Source: Klebsormidium nitens
Lineage: Eukaryota; Streptophyta; Klebsormidiophyceae; Klebsormidiales; Klebsormidiaceae
Direction: 5' to 3'
Assembly (NCBI GenBank): GCA_000708835.1
Contig: DF237105.1
Coordinates: 1-64,000 of the forward strand
DNA: 64,000 nt
Shown piece after piece: positions 33,501-46,292 of this stretch. Position numbers and translations under genes: made by a program. The notes beneath the pieces are model-generated. The model was given only the letters and a program-made list of their open reading frames with translations, ran no database searches and was not told where the DNA came from. Positions within the stretch are counted from its first letter, which is position 1. Every line of letters starts with the position of its first letter.

Positions 33501-36500
33501 CTTCAGAGCGACTGGAAGACTCACGTTTATCTGAGTTCTTCGATACGAGGCTATAGACGTTCTGCGGTTGGTTCAAACGTTCCTGCTTCCTGTTTATGTC
33601 TACCATCTCTGCTTTTTCAAAAATATCGGTTTTGACCCTGCTCCTTCGGACCACAACCCTAAACTGCTTTCGGACAAAACTTCCCACTCCTTTGCCGTCT
33701 GGTTTGTAATCGTTTTGTTTCGTTCTTCGCTCCCGTCTTGGTTCGTCGTGTAAAGCGCTGCCAGTGTGGAAGCCACGTCATGTGAAATCCGTCTGACTCG
33801 TAACTTCTACTCCACAGGCGTTGTTGCCGTCGGAGATTGAGGGGGAGACTTCCGCAGCCCTCGTGCTGGACGTCGAGAAGAGCGATACGAGGTAGACCGT
33901 TAGCTTTTCCGTTCTTTTTACCCTGAGATGATTCGCGGTTTGAAGCTTGTATCGGGCTCGGGTCTGGTGCACTGTATAGTCTCGTTGCAGACTATGGTCG
34001 ATTCCTTGCAGAGTGCTGCCTCGTTTTCGCTGCTGCAGTGACTGGTGCGCATTCCCGCACATGCTTCGATACTGCTGGCTTTACGTTCCAGACCCAAACA
34101 TTCATCTTAGGACCTGCAAGTTGGCCCTCATCGTGGAACAACCGCGGCCTGTAATTCTTGACCAGATTTTGTTTGGACAACCACGTTCCTTGCATCATTC
34201 CTTCGAGAGAAGCCCACAAATATCAAGGGTGAGATGGTAAATCAAAGAATCGACGGAATGTTTGCACACTTTCGCTCTTATAAGTAGGCGAGTTCGGTTC
34301 GTAGCTGCGCTATTTCTTTTTGACAAGCTGCTTGGTCTCTAGTTGCTCACATTTCCGCTACTAATTGGTCCTGACAAGGGGCAATTCTCCTTCTTTGTCC
34401 GGCCTCGAAAGCTGGTATCATGATATTGCAAACCTCTTTCTTCGGGAAGGAAGAGCAAGCCAACCGTACTTACTTTTGCCCGTTCTCACTTATCATTTGT
34501 AGTGCTCCACGGTCTCCAGTCGGCCATACGATCTACGCGGTCCGTCATATTGAATCTTGTTTAAGCCGTTTCTGGCAACAGTCTTGTCAGCCATCACTAT
34601 AACAGTCATCCTTTTTCTTGTTGTTTGCAGTGATTCAACGCTCATCCCGCGACACTTGACGCCCCTTCCGTCCGCCGATTCGGCCGCCCGCTCCTCATCC
34701 CCAGCACCAGCCGTGGATCCTCCGCGCGTGCCTCGGTTTGCCTCCCTCTGGAGCAATTCCCTGGCCGCGAATTCCTCGCTGGTGGTAACGGACGTCTTCC
34801 AATAAAAGACCCTCGGAATGGCGTCGCATTCCCCCCGAAGCTGATCTCGACTTTGTCCGGGCTTCACATCGACCCCCCCGACTCGGTAAACCCGCCGAAT
34901 CCGGGAGATGGGGATAAGGGTCATCCGGGCAGCCGGGGGAACAGCGACGTCTGGTTTACTGGTACCTCTAGTCCGGGAGTGACATTCCCGCCCACCATGT
35001 TCGGTTCCGGACCCAGTAGCGAATCGGTGCAAAGCCTTTCGCCGCTCCGCCCCTTGCCCCTTCTCGACGAGCACAGGGCGTATTCCCATCCGGAAGATTC
35101 CATGGTGTCATCACGCCAGGAGGCTAGGGCGGAGCAGATGTACCGCGACATGGCGCCTCTCCGGTTCGCGAACAACCGGCCCCGCAGCGATGTGAATATC
35201 CCCCAGGAGCCGCAGGTGACCAGAGCGGCGCTCGCGGCTTGCTCGTTCTCGAGCGGATTCTCGGGGGGGTCCCCCGCGAGCGCGAAGGTGTCGGGGGCCA
35301 AGTCCGCAATGGACGTATTCAGACGGTCCGAGGGGCTTAGTTTCATGCGCATGTACGGCGGATTCCGGAACGATTGCGCGGTGCGCGAGGCTCTGAGCGC
35401 ACCCCGCGAGGGTGTGATTGTGCCCCGCGAAGTTGTGAATGTCCCCCGGGATGGTGTGAACGGCCCCCGCAACGGCGCCAACATGCCCCGCGATGGTGTG
35501 AACGTGTCTCGCGACGGGCTGAACGTGCCCCGCGATGTTGAGCTCAGCAATGGTGGTCATATTATGACAGCGTTCTCGAGGGCTCCCGACGGGTCACTTC
35601 CCAAGCAGAAGGAGGGCTCTCGGCTGAGTATGGCGTTCGAGCAAGAGCGTCGGACCGAGATGGACGGGGACACCGCCCTGCATTTGGAGGTGAGGTCGTT
35701 TCTTCTGATTCATTGGGTTTGCCCTTGCGGGGAGGTGTCGAGCGCTTAAATTGCTGGGGAGGCGATGTAAAAACAGACGTGTTTGTTATTTCTTTTCAAG
35801 GACTCGTGAAATCTCCAAACTGGGGTTGAAGGGGGCTGTTGAGCCACCTAAAACGAGCAGAACTTTACTTACGTAGGTCAGGACTTCGTCTGCCAACCTT
35901 CCTCTGATTTAGCAGATTCCATAAGCGGATAGTACAATCAACATCTTTCTTGTCGTTCCGCAATTCTACCGCACCCATCAACTGTCTCTACGACGAGCGG
36001 CTTTTTTGAACCCTGACAGAATTGATTCCATCAATCCTGCGCACTTAATGGTCAACAAAGTAATGGTCAACAAAGTTCTTTCCTTTCCCAATGCTCCCAG
36101 CAGCTACTGCGCAACCTTTCACGATTTGCAGCGAGGTCCACTTCCTTCCGTAGACTCCATTCGACACATTTTGAAAACTTCCATTGCTTGAGTGTTTCCT
36201 GTCGAGTTCCTTCCCTATTCGCAGTTCTACCGCTCCCAGCAGCTATTTCTACCGGGCAAGGCCCCCACCCGCCCTGCAGTTCACGACCCCTGGCCTTTTA
36301 GTTTTTACCGCACATCTCATTCAACATGTAAGAGGAAGGTCGTAGGAACGGATTCTCCAGTTTTTAACATCTTACCAGCCAGTTTCGTCCCTTTTTTCCA
36401 GTTCTACCGCATCCAGCAGCTGTCCCTTACCGGTCAAGCCCCCCGTGCTTGGGTCCTGGATCTCTGCTATCTTTTCCTTCATCTTAACTCTTATCGTAAC

Positions 36501-38801
36501 ACACCTACTCGGACAGCGCTATGATAGCGGGAGCTATATCCGACTTGTATCTCAAGGTGCTCTAACGAATCTTGATTTTGCTTCGCAGTTCTACCGGTCC
36601 CAGCAGCTGTCCCTACCGGCCAAGCCCCCCGGGCGCGCCGCAGCCTACGACCCCTGGGCTCGCAACCCGGGGTTCTATCCCGAGGCTCTGGATCATCGCT
36701 CGGACAAGGGCGATTCCATCTTCGTCGAGTTTTCGCCGCAGGACGACCTGTGCCCCAAATTGAATATCAATCAGCTGCCGGCGAAGTTCGTGGCGACGTT
36801 CCTCTTGGGGGATTCGAACCGGCCACGGTTCGAGTTGTGAGTAGTTCCTCTGAACCGGCCACGAATTGAGGACTGAGTCGCTCGTCTCAAATTCTCGTGG
36901 CGTCTTCACCGGCCAGACTTCTGGGTCCACTTTACTGGGTCCTGTGGAGGAACGCCAATCGCCCAGTGACTCGCATGTACAAGCTTCCTTGACTTTTTCT
37001 ATCTTAACCTTCCCGGGCAATCCGATCGGTCGGAATCTACTAATCGACGTGCTCTTCCGGTTTGAAAAATTGGCAGGGGATGTCATATACCCAGTAAATG
37101 TGTTGCTTGTCCAAGCGTTCTTGCTTCTTTGATCGGCCGGGCTTCCAGTATGAATTACCACCCCGCTATGCTCCCAGCGAGTCGACCGGGTCAGGACTCG
37201 AGTAGTCGGTCATCTGTTCGAACCTAAGCGGATGGAATTGAATCGAATCGGTCGGAGTGTTTTCCTATAGTCTGTTTTTGAAGAATGTGAAATGACCAGG
37301 CACTGGAAAGTGACTGCGTACCTAGGGTTTGCGGAAACGCCAATATGTGTTCAGGGAATCGAGTCATGTTTTCGTTTCCGTTGGATTCTTTCGGTGCTGC
37401 CCGGTGAAAGTAGCGACTTGCCCCTTTGGTTCTTGGAGACGTAAGTTCTGTTCCACTCTCGCACTTAAGGTCCTTAAGCCTTCTCTTGAAATCTCCTTCT
37501 GAGTGGTCTTCACCTTTGTTGCGGGAAAGTAAACTCTTAGTTCCGAAATAATCATGATTCTGATTCGCGGTCTCCATCTCCTTGCAGCAACGCTGCACAG
37601 TATGCAAAACGGTTCTTCTCTTGCTACGGCGCCGTTTCCAAGACGCTGGTGCGCGAGAACAAGAACCACCCCCGCAAGTGGTTCGCGATCGTGGAGTTCA
37701 GCTACTGGACCAACGAGGAAGTGCGCCAGAGGTTGGTGGCTGGGGAGCAGATCCGACTCACCGACTTCTTTGGTAAGGTGCCCCGCTTTCCGTCTTCGTT
37801 CTCCTCTTCTTCCTGGTTCTTCTGGCTTTCCTCTTGCTCTTCGATTGATGAGAAATTGCGCCAAAGTCCTTGCCGTTTGGGAACGGATTCGGTTTGCAAG
37901 CCCTCTTTGGAAGTTCCCTTCTTTGCTGCTGCTACTTTTCTACCTACTGTTTGCTTTCATCTGCTCTTTCAGAAACAAAGAAACTGAAGGTTGACTCGGT
38001 TGGTGTTTGTTTTCGTCGATACTTATTCCTGTTTTATTCACATATTTTCTGAAATATACTGCAGACTTTTCGGAGGGGTAGTTGCACTTTACTTACAGAC
38101 CGGATCTTGACTGTCAGCTTGCCCTCGTTTGGACATCGAGTCCGGATGAACGTCAGTGCGCTAATATTCAAGACTAGGGAGTCTGCTTCTTTTTCTGGAG
38201 TCTCAACCTGAACCGGTCGTTTCTTGCAGATGGCGAGGGTGTCTACGTGCAGCGCCACAAGGACAAGCAGAGCTATATGTCGCGCAACGGGTCGGGGCCT
38301 TCCAACGGTCTCCCCTGTCGCCCCGACTGGAAGTACACCGGAATTGACACGCGCCTCGGGAAGCCCCTTTACCGTGGGCCGTGTTCGATCTGCGGTCGGG
38401 AGAGCACCGTTCCCTTCAAACCGGTCGTCAACGGACAGCCCCCACGGTGCCGCACGTGCCTCCCCCAAGATGGGAACTTCGCTGCCCCGGGGGGGTACGC
38501 GCCCCAGGCGATGCCGCACCCCCGCTACGAGGACGCGCGTGTCGGAGGGCTGATGTCGATGCGCGAGGAGACGCTGCGGACGCTCAGTGTAGATCGTGGC
38601 GGGAGCGGGGTGTTCCTGTTCAGGGGACGCGAGGCCGGCCGCAGCGGACACCCCCACTACGGGATGGACCACCAGGGTTTCCGCGACATCGCCCGCGCGA
38701 ACCAGAGCTTCGCCGGGGGTGAAGTCAGCAGGGCCTTTGCTGAGGCCACTAGGGGCCACGGTGTTGTCAGCAGGTTTGCCGGAAGTACGGCAGCTCGGTG
38801 A
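30593..38801 (+). CDS. Multi-exon protein with RRM-like domain and CxxC/CxxC zinc ribbon
   Basis: The proposed exons are 30593-30640, 30681-30855, 31429-31601, 31890-32040, 33037-33296, 33818-33891, 34705-35689, 36589-36836, 37588-37772 and 38230-38801. All phases agree, giving 956 residues. From 33037 on the splice sites are strong. The first four exons, especially the 30855 and 32040 donors, are tentative. The C-terminal third has an RRM-like segment (VATFLLGD, AAQYAKRFFSCYGAV, KWFAIVEFSYWTNEE), then a zinc ribbon C-x2-C-x18-C-x2-C (CSICGRESTVPFKP ... CRTC) of the type with a conserved VPFKP core. A seven- to eight-residue VPRDGVN repeat lies in the 34705 exon. The protein is probably nuclear and RNA/DNA-binding. 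I do not recognise a named family. Confidence 0.6.
35395..35550 (+). repeat. 24-bp tandem coding repeat (VPRDGVN)
   Basis: About six units of PRxGVNVP type (GTGTGAACGTGCCCCGCGAT-like DNA) lie in the large exon of the zinc-ribbon gene. They are degenerate but kept in frame. Confidence 0.65.
35954..36480 (+). repeat. Three decayed copies of the 36589 exon start within its preceding intron
   Basis: Sequence beginning TTCTACCGCNCCCAGCAGCT recurs near 35957, 36225 and 36402, each preceded by a CGCAG- or CCAG-type acceptor, before the intact exon at 36589. Spacing is 268, 177 and 187 bp. Only the last copy stays open for the full exon. Confidence 0.7.
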
Positions 38802-40000
38802 CGGGAATTGACGCGCGCCCCCAGCAGGGGGAATATCGCCGGATGAGCAGCCTCAGCAGTGCGGATTGAAGCTTCTCGCACCCTGTCGAGAGGGACGGTT
38901 TCGTTTCGGGGGGACTTGGCGGCTTCTCGGGGAAAGGGGCCTCGGAGGCAATGCCAAAGCGGTTTGAAGTCGGGTTGGGTGTGGAGGAGCGCCGGGAGGG
39001 GCTTTGGGGTTGGAACCCCTCGTCGAATGGAGGGGGCTTTGGGGTTGGAACGATGTCTGCTAACGGGGCAGTGGGTAAGTATAGGGGGTCTTACCAGCAG
39101 TCTTACCTGGATTGAAGTCAACAAATGAATTAACATTTGATCCTGGTCGTTTATATGGGGGGTCTTACCAAACATCTTACCTGGATTGAAGTCAACAATT
39201 GATTAATATTTAATATTGGTCATTTAAAACGGGGGCCTTGCGTGAAGGCACCCCTTGCGTCTTGCGTCTTGCTTGTACAAGTCATGATGTCGGAAGCTGA
39301 CTCACCGTCGGCTATCAGGATGGATGTTAATGGTCTGGTGTGGCGACCGGGCTATTTCCGAGGTGTGGGGAAGGTTTAGGGTGTTACACTTTAGGGTGTA
39401 GTGAGAGTGTTCAAATGTAATAAGTATTGTAATTACAGTAATTAATGTAAAGTATAAACGCACTGTTCAAATCTAATGTAGTATTGATAATAATGTAATA
39501 TAATGTAGTGTTCAAATCAGTAATTTTGGACCAGATTGCTTTCCGCATTCCCTTTGCACTCAAAACAAGCTGGTTGATATCCTTGTTTCGTACCTGAACT
39601 GGAAGATTTTGCAAAGGAACGCCCACTTCATTATACCTTTTGGAGGTCAGCGTTGCTTCCAATCGCGGTCCTCGGTAATGACAATCTGCTTGCAATAGAT
39701 ATGAGCAAGAGTAAAAGTCATCATGACGAAGGACTCCTAAAATGCACCCTTCGATCCAATCGAAGTCTATGGTAAGTGATCGACCCTGAAAGCGCTTATC
39801 TATACACTCCGATTCACAACTTTCGTAACCTAATCCGGATGACGTGGCAATTTGACCGGCCGGCCGGGTTACGGTTAACATGAACTTCAGTTGTATTCTC
39901 AAACCCAACAAATTTGAGGAGAACTCTATATAAGATTAAATAGCCACCGATGCGCCAGCATTTGTGCCAGTGTTGTGCCTTTCAACCCTTTGCCTTCGCC
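38802..40000. other. Gene-poor stretch with a 73-bp tandem duplication
   Basis: Two copies of a TCTTACCTGGATTGAAGTCA-containing unit lie at about 39085-39157 and 39158-39235. AT-rich low-complexity DNA follows at 39.4-39.53 kb. A minus-strand open frame across 39411-39911 is AT-rich, without domain support, and not called. Confidence 0.45.
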
Positions 40001-40003
40001 CAA

Positions 40004-40075
40004 GTCCGTGGCCGAGCTGAGCGCCTAGCGCGAGGTCGCGGGTTCGAGCCCCACTCCATGCATTTTTTTCTTTTT
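40004..40075 (+). other. tRNA-like Pol III promoter relic (SINE or tRNA pseudogene)
   Basis: An A-box-like TGGCCGAGCTGA at 40009 and a B-box GGTTCGAGCC at 40041 are followed by a T7 run as a Pol III terminator at 40063. The A-to-B spacing is about 14 nt shorter than in a working tRNA and the acceptor arms do not pair, so it is not called as a tRNA. Confidence 0.4.
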
Positions 40076-42000
40076 TGCATGCTTCACTTTTTGATGGGCA
40101 AAACTCGCGTGCTCGATAAATAGGTTCGTTACCAATGAATTGGGGCTGACAAGCGACTCCTAAGATTTATATTTGCAAAGCTTTTGGGCCCCCACAAAAC
40201 TCCATAAGCTTTCCTTCCATTTTGTACGAGGGCCACCGGCTGTCGGGAACGGCTTTTTCAACAAAAGCCGTGGGGGCAACACAAACAAACCTTTGTGCTT
40301 ACAAATCACAATTCAAAGTGACTCCAATCCATTTGAAGTTGCCAGGACTACAGCATTACCGCATGGGGGCAACCCACAGATGGGGCAAAAATAAAGCCAT
40401 TCGGCAAAAGTCATAGCATTTTACAGACATTTTTGTGCCGACCACGTCACATCACCTTTTGAGGTACTTGCACCTCAAACATGTCTTTTTGGGAGTTGGC
40501 TAAATTTTGAAATTTATAAACCATCACTGACCGGCCTCAATCCCTTGTAGGGTTAAAAAATTTGCGTTAAAAAACTTCTGAATCATCGGGCTGTATTCAT
40601 GTTTTTAGCAACCACAAAACCATTTCCTGCAACACATCACGATGCCCACTGGATGCTACCACCCATAAAATAAGTGACTTAGGCGTTGTTGACCCGAATA
40701 AGCCCGTTTGATGCTTCCCACTCGTCGCCAACTGAAACATAACAACCTGCATGAAGGAGCGTGAAGCTTGCCTTAGTAGTCAAAAGCATACTCCCTTTCT
40801 GCCAATATGTTTCCAATAAGCCGAGACCACGTTCTAGGACAAGGGCTGGAGGTCGGAAAGGGCAGATTCGATCGTTATGGATGTACAGGTTGGCTGCTTC
40901 CATCCCTAAAAAGGTAGTAGACTGTATATACCTCCATTATCTTCAATCCGGCATGTCTTTGACCAGCTCAACAAGATGGGACTCAACCACAATCAAACTA
41001 GACGATGCTCATGCCGACAACAAACAAGAATTACGGTAGAGCTGATAGCACGAGAGAAACGAGGAGCGTTTCTAAGCCTGTACCCTTTTGGCTACTGTAC
41101 ACACCCCAACTTTTCTTGCATGCACGCAGTGTGCTGGTGAATATAGCCAGTGTAAGAAGCTCTCAATGAAAGCAAAGTTGCCCTCCACTCTTGCCAGTAT
41201 CTGGAAGCATCAAAGACAACTCTGAAGACCGGGGGGGGGGCATGCTTACCTTACCAGTTGCGGATGTCGTCGTGAAGCCATAGACGGCACCATGAACAGT
41301 GGCATTCGTGACTGACTAACCGCTTCCCACGATGTATGTTGACTTGCCGGCCAGGTCATAGGTGTAATTGCCGATCCGGGTGCCATTGGCGGAATAAAGG
41401 TTAGCCGAAATTGTGTTTTTATCACTAATATCTGCTCCGGCGGTTAGCACATGCATGTACAAGAGTGCGTCATTAATCCACATTTCGTCGGCGGCGCCGA
41501 AACCATCTGAGCTAGATGTGTTTTCTTTGAACATCCCTCTCGAGTTTTCTCGCACTACGGACTGGATCGTTTTCTGAGATTTGTAAAGCCAAAGAAACGT
41601 GCACGGTTTAAAAGGATCGGACGGCTTGAAATGATACTTGACAAATCAGCATCAATGAGATGTCACGCAGCCGGTCTTTCAAATGTTACCACCCATAAAG
41701 AACTGTTTAAGGAAAGCACAATGTATAGCTCACCATGACTTTACACCTCATCTTTTATAATCTAACCTAGCAAGGAAGCCAAATGAGATGGCCACTCTTT
41801 AATTTAAACTTGCATGCGCACCTTCCCTGCTTCGCTCCAATCTCCTTCGGAGAGAGGCTCTTCGCTCCCCGAAGGGAATTGGATCTTTTGCAAAACTGCG
41901 GCACGATGTTATGGTATGAGTAACTACTTTGTCAAGTGCTTCCCACCGAACCCACCAGCTCTCACAACATTTACGAGGCATGGAAAGCGCTTCTACATCG
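40076..42000. other. Gene-poor stretch
   Basis: Only weak candidates occur. One is a 72-codon minus-strand frame from ATG 41534 to 41316 containing MWINDALLYMHVLTAG and NGTRIGNYTYDLAGK. Another is a minus-strand frame ending at 40679. They could be exons of one gene, but no splice junctions support this. Confidence 0.3.
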
Positions 42001-42048
42001 CTTGAGGGCGCTTGATTGGGAGGCACCGGAGGTTGGGGTACTGATGAC

Positions 42049-43127
42049 ATGGAAGGCAAATTCCATGAGCTGCACCGCATGATGCAGCCGGAGCGCAGCT
42101 ACTCCCAAGTTCCCGAAGGATTGATGGAGCTGCTAGGGGCGCGGGCCGCCGAGCTGTACAGCAAGGCCGCCGACCAGGGCTACGTGAGGGGGCATTGCAA
42201 CCTAGGCGGGTGCTTCGAGCACGGCAGGGGCGTGGAGAAGGACTAGGCGCGCGCAGCCGAGCTGTACGCGAAGGCCGCCGAGCGGGGCTATGCGACGCCG
42301 CAGTGCAACCTGGGCTGGTGCTACCAGCACGGCAGGGGCGTGGAGAAGGACGAGGTGCGCGCTGCCGGGCTGTACGCGCAGGCCGCCGAGCAGGGCCTCG
42401 CGAGGGCGCAGTGCAACCTGGGCGTGTGCTACGAGCACGGCAAGGGCGTGGAGAAGGACGAGGCGCGCGCCGCCGGGCTGTATGCGACGGCCGCCGACGA
42501 GGGGCAACGAGGGCACGCGGCGTGAGCTCCAATGAGCCTCGCATTGTGGTACCGACATCAAAATGCCGCTGGGCCCGGAGCACCCGGACGTGGCGGCGTC
42601 GCTCAACAACATGGCGATCCTGCTGGCCAGCCAGGGCCTGTGCGCGAATGTGCTGCCGCTGTACGAGCGCGCCCTGCGCATCGGGGCAGGGGGCGGAGCA
42701 CCCGGATTTGGTGACCACGCTGAACCACACGGCGGGCCTGCTGGAGAAGCAGGGCGAGTACGCGAAGCCGCTGCCGCTTTTTGAGCGCGCCCTGCGCGTC
42801 AGGGAGGGGGCGCTAGGGCCGGAGCACCCGCATGTCGCATCATCGCTGAACGACATGTCGGGGTTGCTAGAAAACCAGGGTAAGTCTGCAAAGGCGATGT
42901 CGCTGTACGTGCGCGCCCTCCGAATCGGGGAGAAGGCGCTGAGGCCCGGGTCACCCGGACCTGGTGACGTCGCTGAACAACATGGCGGGTCTGCTGCCGA
43001 ACAGGGGCGAGTTCGCGAAGGCCCTGCCACGTTTCGAGCGCGCTCTGCGTATCGGGCAAAAAGTGCTGGGGCCAGAGAACCCGAGTGTTGCTATATCTCG
43101 TCAGAATCTCGCCATTGCCCGACAATA
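42049..43127 (+). pseudogene. Broken Sel1-repeat plus kinesin-light-chain-type TPR gene
   Basis: The first part (42049-42525) encodes four 36-residue Sel1-like repeats (ARAAELYSKAADQGYVRGHCN-like, GRGVEKD ends). They are interrupted by an in-frame TAG at 42244-42246. The second part (about 42563-43127) encodes 42-residue TPR units of the HPDVAASLNNMAILLASQG / LPLYERALRI type, typical of kinesin light chain and tetratricopeptide families. Here the frame changes near 42690 and 42945. Sel1 and TPR solenoids are protein-interaction scaffolds. Codon use is very GC-rich. With one stop and at least two shifts, I infer a pseudogene. Confidence 0.75.
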
Positions 43128-46070
43128 AGCGGCCAGTTTGGACGAGACAAGACAACATTATTAGAATTCGTGTTGTTGCATGCTGTGATAGCGACAGTTC
43201 AAAGGAAACACCGGTTGGCGCTCGTGCGGCTCATAGTATATATTTTCAGACATTACATGACAAGAGCAACATGGGGACGCAAGACAAGAGCGTGATGATG
43301 AACCTCGATATGGCTCCTTCCATCGGTGTATACTAGGAAGGACCACGACTCCTCAAAAAGCTCCAGACGTTGTCGTCTTGGGGTTTTAGGAGGGTAATAT
43401 TGTCTCTGAGCAAGAACGACTACCCGTCTCATTGCTACTTTGTGATTTTACTAGGAAATCGAAGAACGCAATCGCTCGACTCGTTTGAGCTTTACCTTTT
43501 TGACGATAATCATGCTTTGCACCCCTAAAGAAGTCAATGACGCTTATGTGCGTGATTGAAAACAATTCGTTGGATAACTTGTATTTTACGCAATACGTAT
43601 GTACAAGCGGGAGCCACATGATGCATTCCTACTACATCCGTCCATTACACGCCGCTACACAAACGTCGAGCAGGCTACCTGCTTGATAAATAAGTCTGCT
43701 GCAGGTCCTTGAGATTCCTTTCTCCGAGTTTCATCCCTTTATATCGAAACAACGTCAAGCACAGCAAGTTTGGGTGTCCATGGCCAATGGAAGTTTTCGA
43801 TCGCGCACACTTTGTGGAAAATCGAAGTCGAACATAGTCCTGGCTCTTTATGTTGGCATAGTTACTGCAAGAAATACTTGATTGCATTAGTCCTGGATTG
43901 CTCCCATCACGTCTCCAATACGGCCGAATAATGAGGCACTAAATGGATATCAACACGTTTTAAAGATACGTATAGACTTTTTGATGCGTGTACTACTGCG
44001 GATATTCAAAGAAATGACATATTGATTTTCCATGTGAGCTCAAGTAGTTCGGTATAATTACAGGCCCACTAACACACAGCTCAGGTTTACTCAAATCCCT
44101 TTGAGTTTTGGCAGAAAATTGCCACCTTGCTCTGATATTCCTGACTGTACATTTGCAAGATTCATAGATCTCTGACAGATGGAGTAATCTGGAAGAAGCA
44201 CTATACCCAGCTTTTGGGCAACTGCAGAAACGCTTGACGGAATTCGAGCCCGCACTGAAAGCAGGGCAAGTCTGATACACAGCAACTTCAGAAGACTTCA
44301 GCGACAAAATAGTTTGGAACAATACCTCAATTTTTCCAAACAAGATCCCTTAGGGCGACTCCAGCACAAGGTTTGTCTCCAGCTGCCCCTGCCGCATCCA
44401 ATTGCATCTTGACGGCGCAGCAAGTGGCTGAATCGATTTGCTGCCTGATCAACACAATGCAGGATGCCGGATGTCTGGCTCCTTGCAACAGCTAGATAAG
44501 AGTCAAGTCAGATACACTTGCACGCAGTACCTGCTGTAAACAATTGGTAATATTGCTGTATGTGGCACCTAATACCAACTGTCATGAAGATTAAACTGCA
44601 GTACCTGAATCAAAAAGCGCGGATGAAAGTTCAAAGGAGAATGAGCTGGGCGTTTCTTTATGTTCGTCAGGAAGAAACGATATTGGTCTCCTCAAGCTTC
44701 TCATCATTTCTCAGCTGTACCCGTTTTTGAGCTGGGGGATGTGAAGTAATCCTTTTTTGGGTTTATTTTCTCGATGACTTTCACCAACGGTTTGGTCCCC
44801 ACAAGCTGCTTAGGCCCAACCTTATGAACTTTGCCTATGGAAACCTTCCCCACAAGGTCTCGCGATTTTGGTCCTGAGCGAACAGGCGCCGTGCATTCCT
44901 TCAGGAGACCTTGCATGTGGGTCGGACTTTTCCCCAAACCTGCCCAAATGTTAATGAATACGCAAGCAGGTGTCTACAGCTTGCTGATTCTCGAGTCATT
45001 CAACCGATGCTCACTGCACAATCTCCGCCATTGAGGCTAAATTTCACAGTTCACAGGGGGCAACCTTAGGTCTTCTCTTGGTCCCGCATGATCACCGTCT
45101 TACAAACCTCTCAAACTGAAAGCAAAGGTGCACCAAGCGAATGCATGCGGCTATACTGACGGTCCTTTATGCGCATGCAAGATCTGTCAGCTGAAGGTTT
45201 CCACATTAAACTTGTGCATGTGGGAATAAGTAAACACAAGTCACCTTGCGGAGCATCAGAATTTTACCCTAGATTGAAATCATGTGTATTCTTGTGGGGC
45301 TTATGACCAACTAATGCGTACAATCAAAAACAGTGCGTTGGCCAAGCCAACTCAATGTCAGAATACGTTGTTGACACACGGCCAGATAAATGGATAGGGT
45401 TTGGAGTCAAACATGACACAATGTAAGCCACGTGTGACAAGCACATGCTGCATTGAAGGTGATCATGTCAGCGAACAACCCTGGCCGTACGATATCGTAC
45501 GTAAACCATACCATACGCTGAGCATGACGTGACACAAATACATTATTCTTGCATTAGCAATACAGGGTCCAAATCTATTTAGCATGTGGAGCTCGGGGCT
45601 TAGTTTTGTTGCTACAAAACGTCCACGGTGGCAGCAGCGTGGCAGTATCGACGGTGGCCGTGGCGCGATCACAATTTTGATCGAATTTGACTCAAAATCC
45701 GAGCCGAGCCGAGCCCGAGCCGAGCAAAATCGGACGGTTGTGAGCCCGGGCTGGCCGAAGTGCGAGGGTGTCCGAGTGTACGCGCGCAGAACGCGGAGTT
45801 TCGCGATGACCCGAAGCAGTCGTATTCACCCGGCGCTTCTGCATTAATTTTGCGAAACGCCGTCGGACGGTTGAGAGTCGGGGCTGGTCCGAAGTGCGTA
45901 AGTGTCCGTCTGTGCGCGCTGATCATGGGACGTACGGACCATTTAGAAACCGGGCTGTCCGAAGTGCGTGGATGTCCCAAAGTGCGCGCAGCTCACGGAA
46001 GTTTGGGCCGTCTTCAATTGAAATAGCTCTATTTCATCTCGAGTAGGTGGTAGGCCCGGACGTCCTATAG
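43128..46070. other. Gene-poor stretch
   Basis: No gene is supported. A minus-strand frame 44937-44704 is Lys-rich but isolated. Around 45.70-46.0 kb, GAGCCGAGCC runs and three diverged copies of a CCGAAGTGCG...GTGTCCG-type unit occur, resembling the repeats at 60.8-63.9 kb. Confidence 0.35.
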
Positions 46071-46292
46071 CTATCATATTTGAACGCAAGTGACTGCGTT
46101 TGACCAGAAATTGTCAACAATATCGAGATTTCATCAGAGGGATGGAAGAGCAAGTCATCCATATAAGCGATACCACTTATCTGTCAAACCTTTTGCATGA
46201 GATATCGAGCCCTTGTAAGCGTTTGCTGACGATCCATGTGTCCATGAGGGGATTTTGGAAAGGACCGGTGTGCCCAGAATCTACCAGGCAAA

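Noticed and set aside
34921-35550. 209-codon minus-strand frame with TPSRGT repeats
   Set aside because: Antisense of the VPRDGVN repeat exon; the plus strand has matching exon phases.
40004-40075. Functional tRNA gene
   Set aside because: A and B boxes are about 14 nt too close and the acceptor stem does not pair.
41993-43030. 345-codon minus-strand frame
   Set aside because: Antisense shadow of the same GC-rich repeat gene.
42195-43295. 366-codon Arg-rich plus-strand frame
   Set aside because: It is an off-frame reading of the Sel1/TPR repeats, whose true frames give recognisable repeat units.
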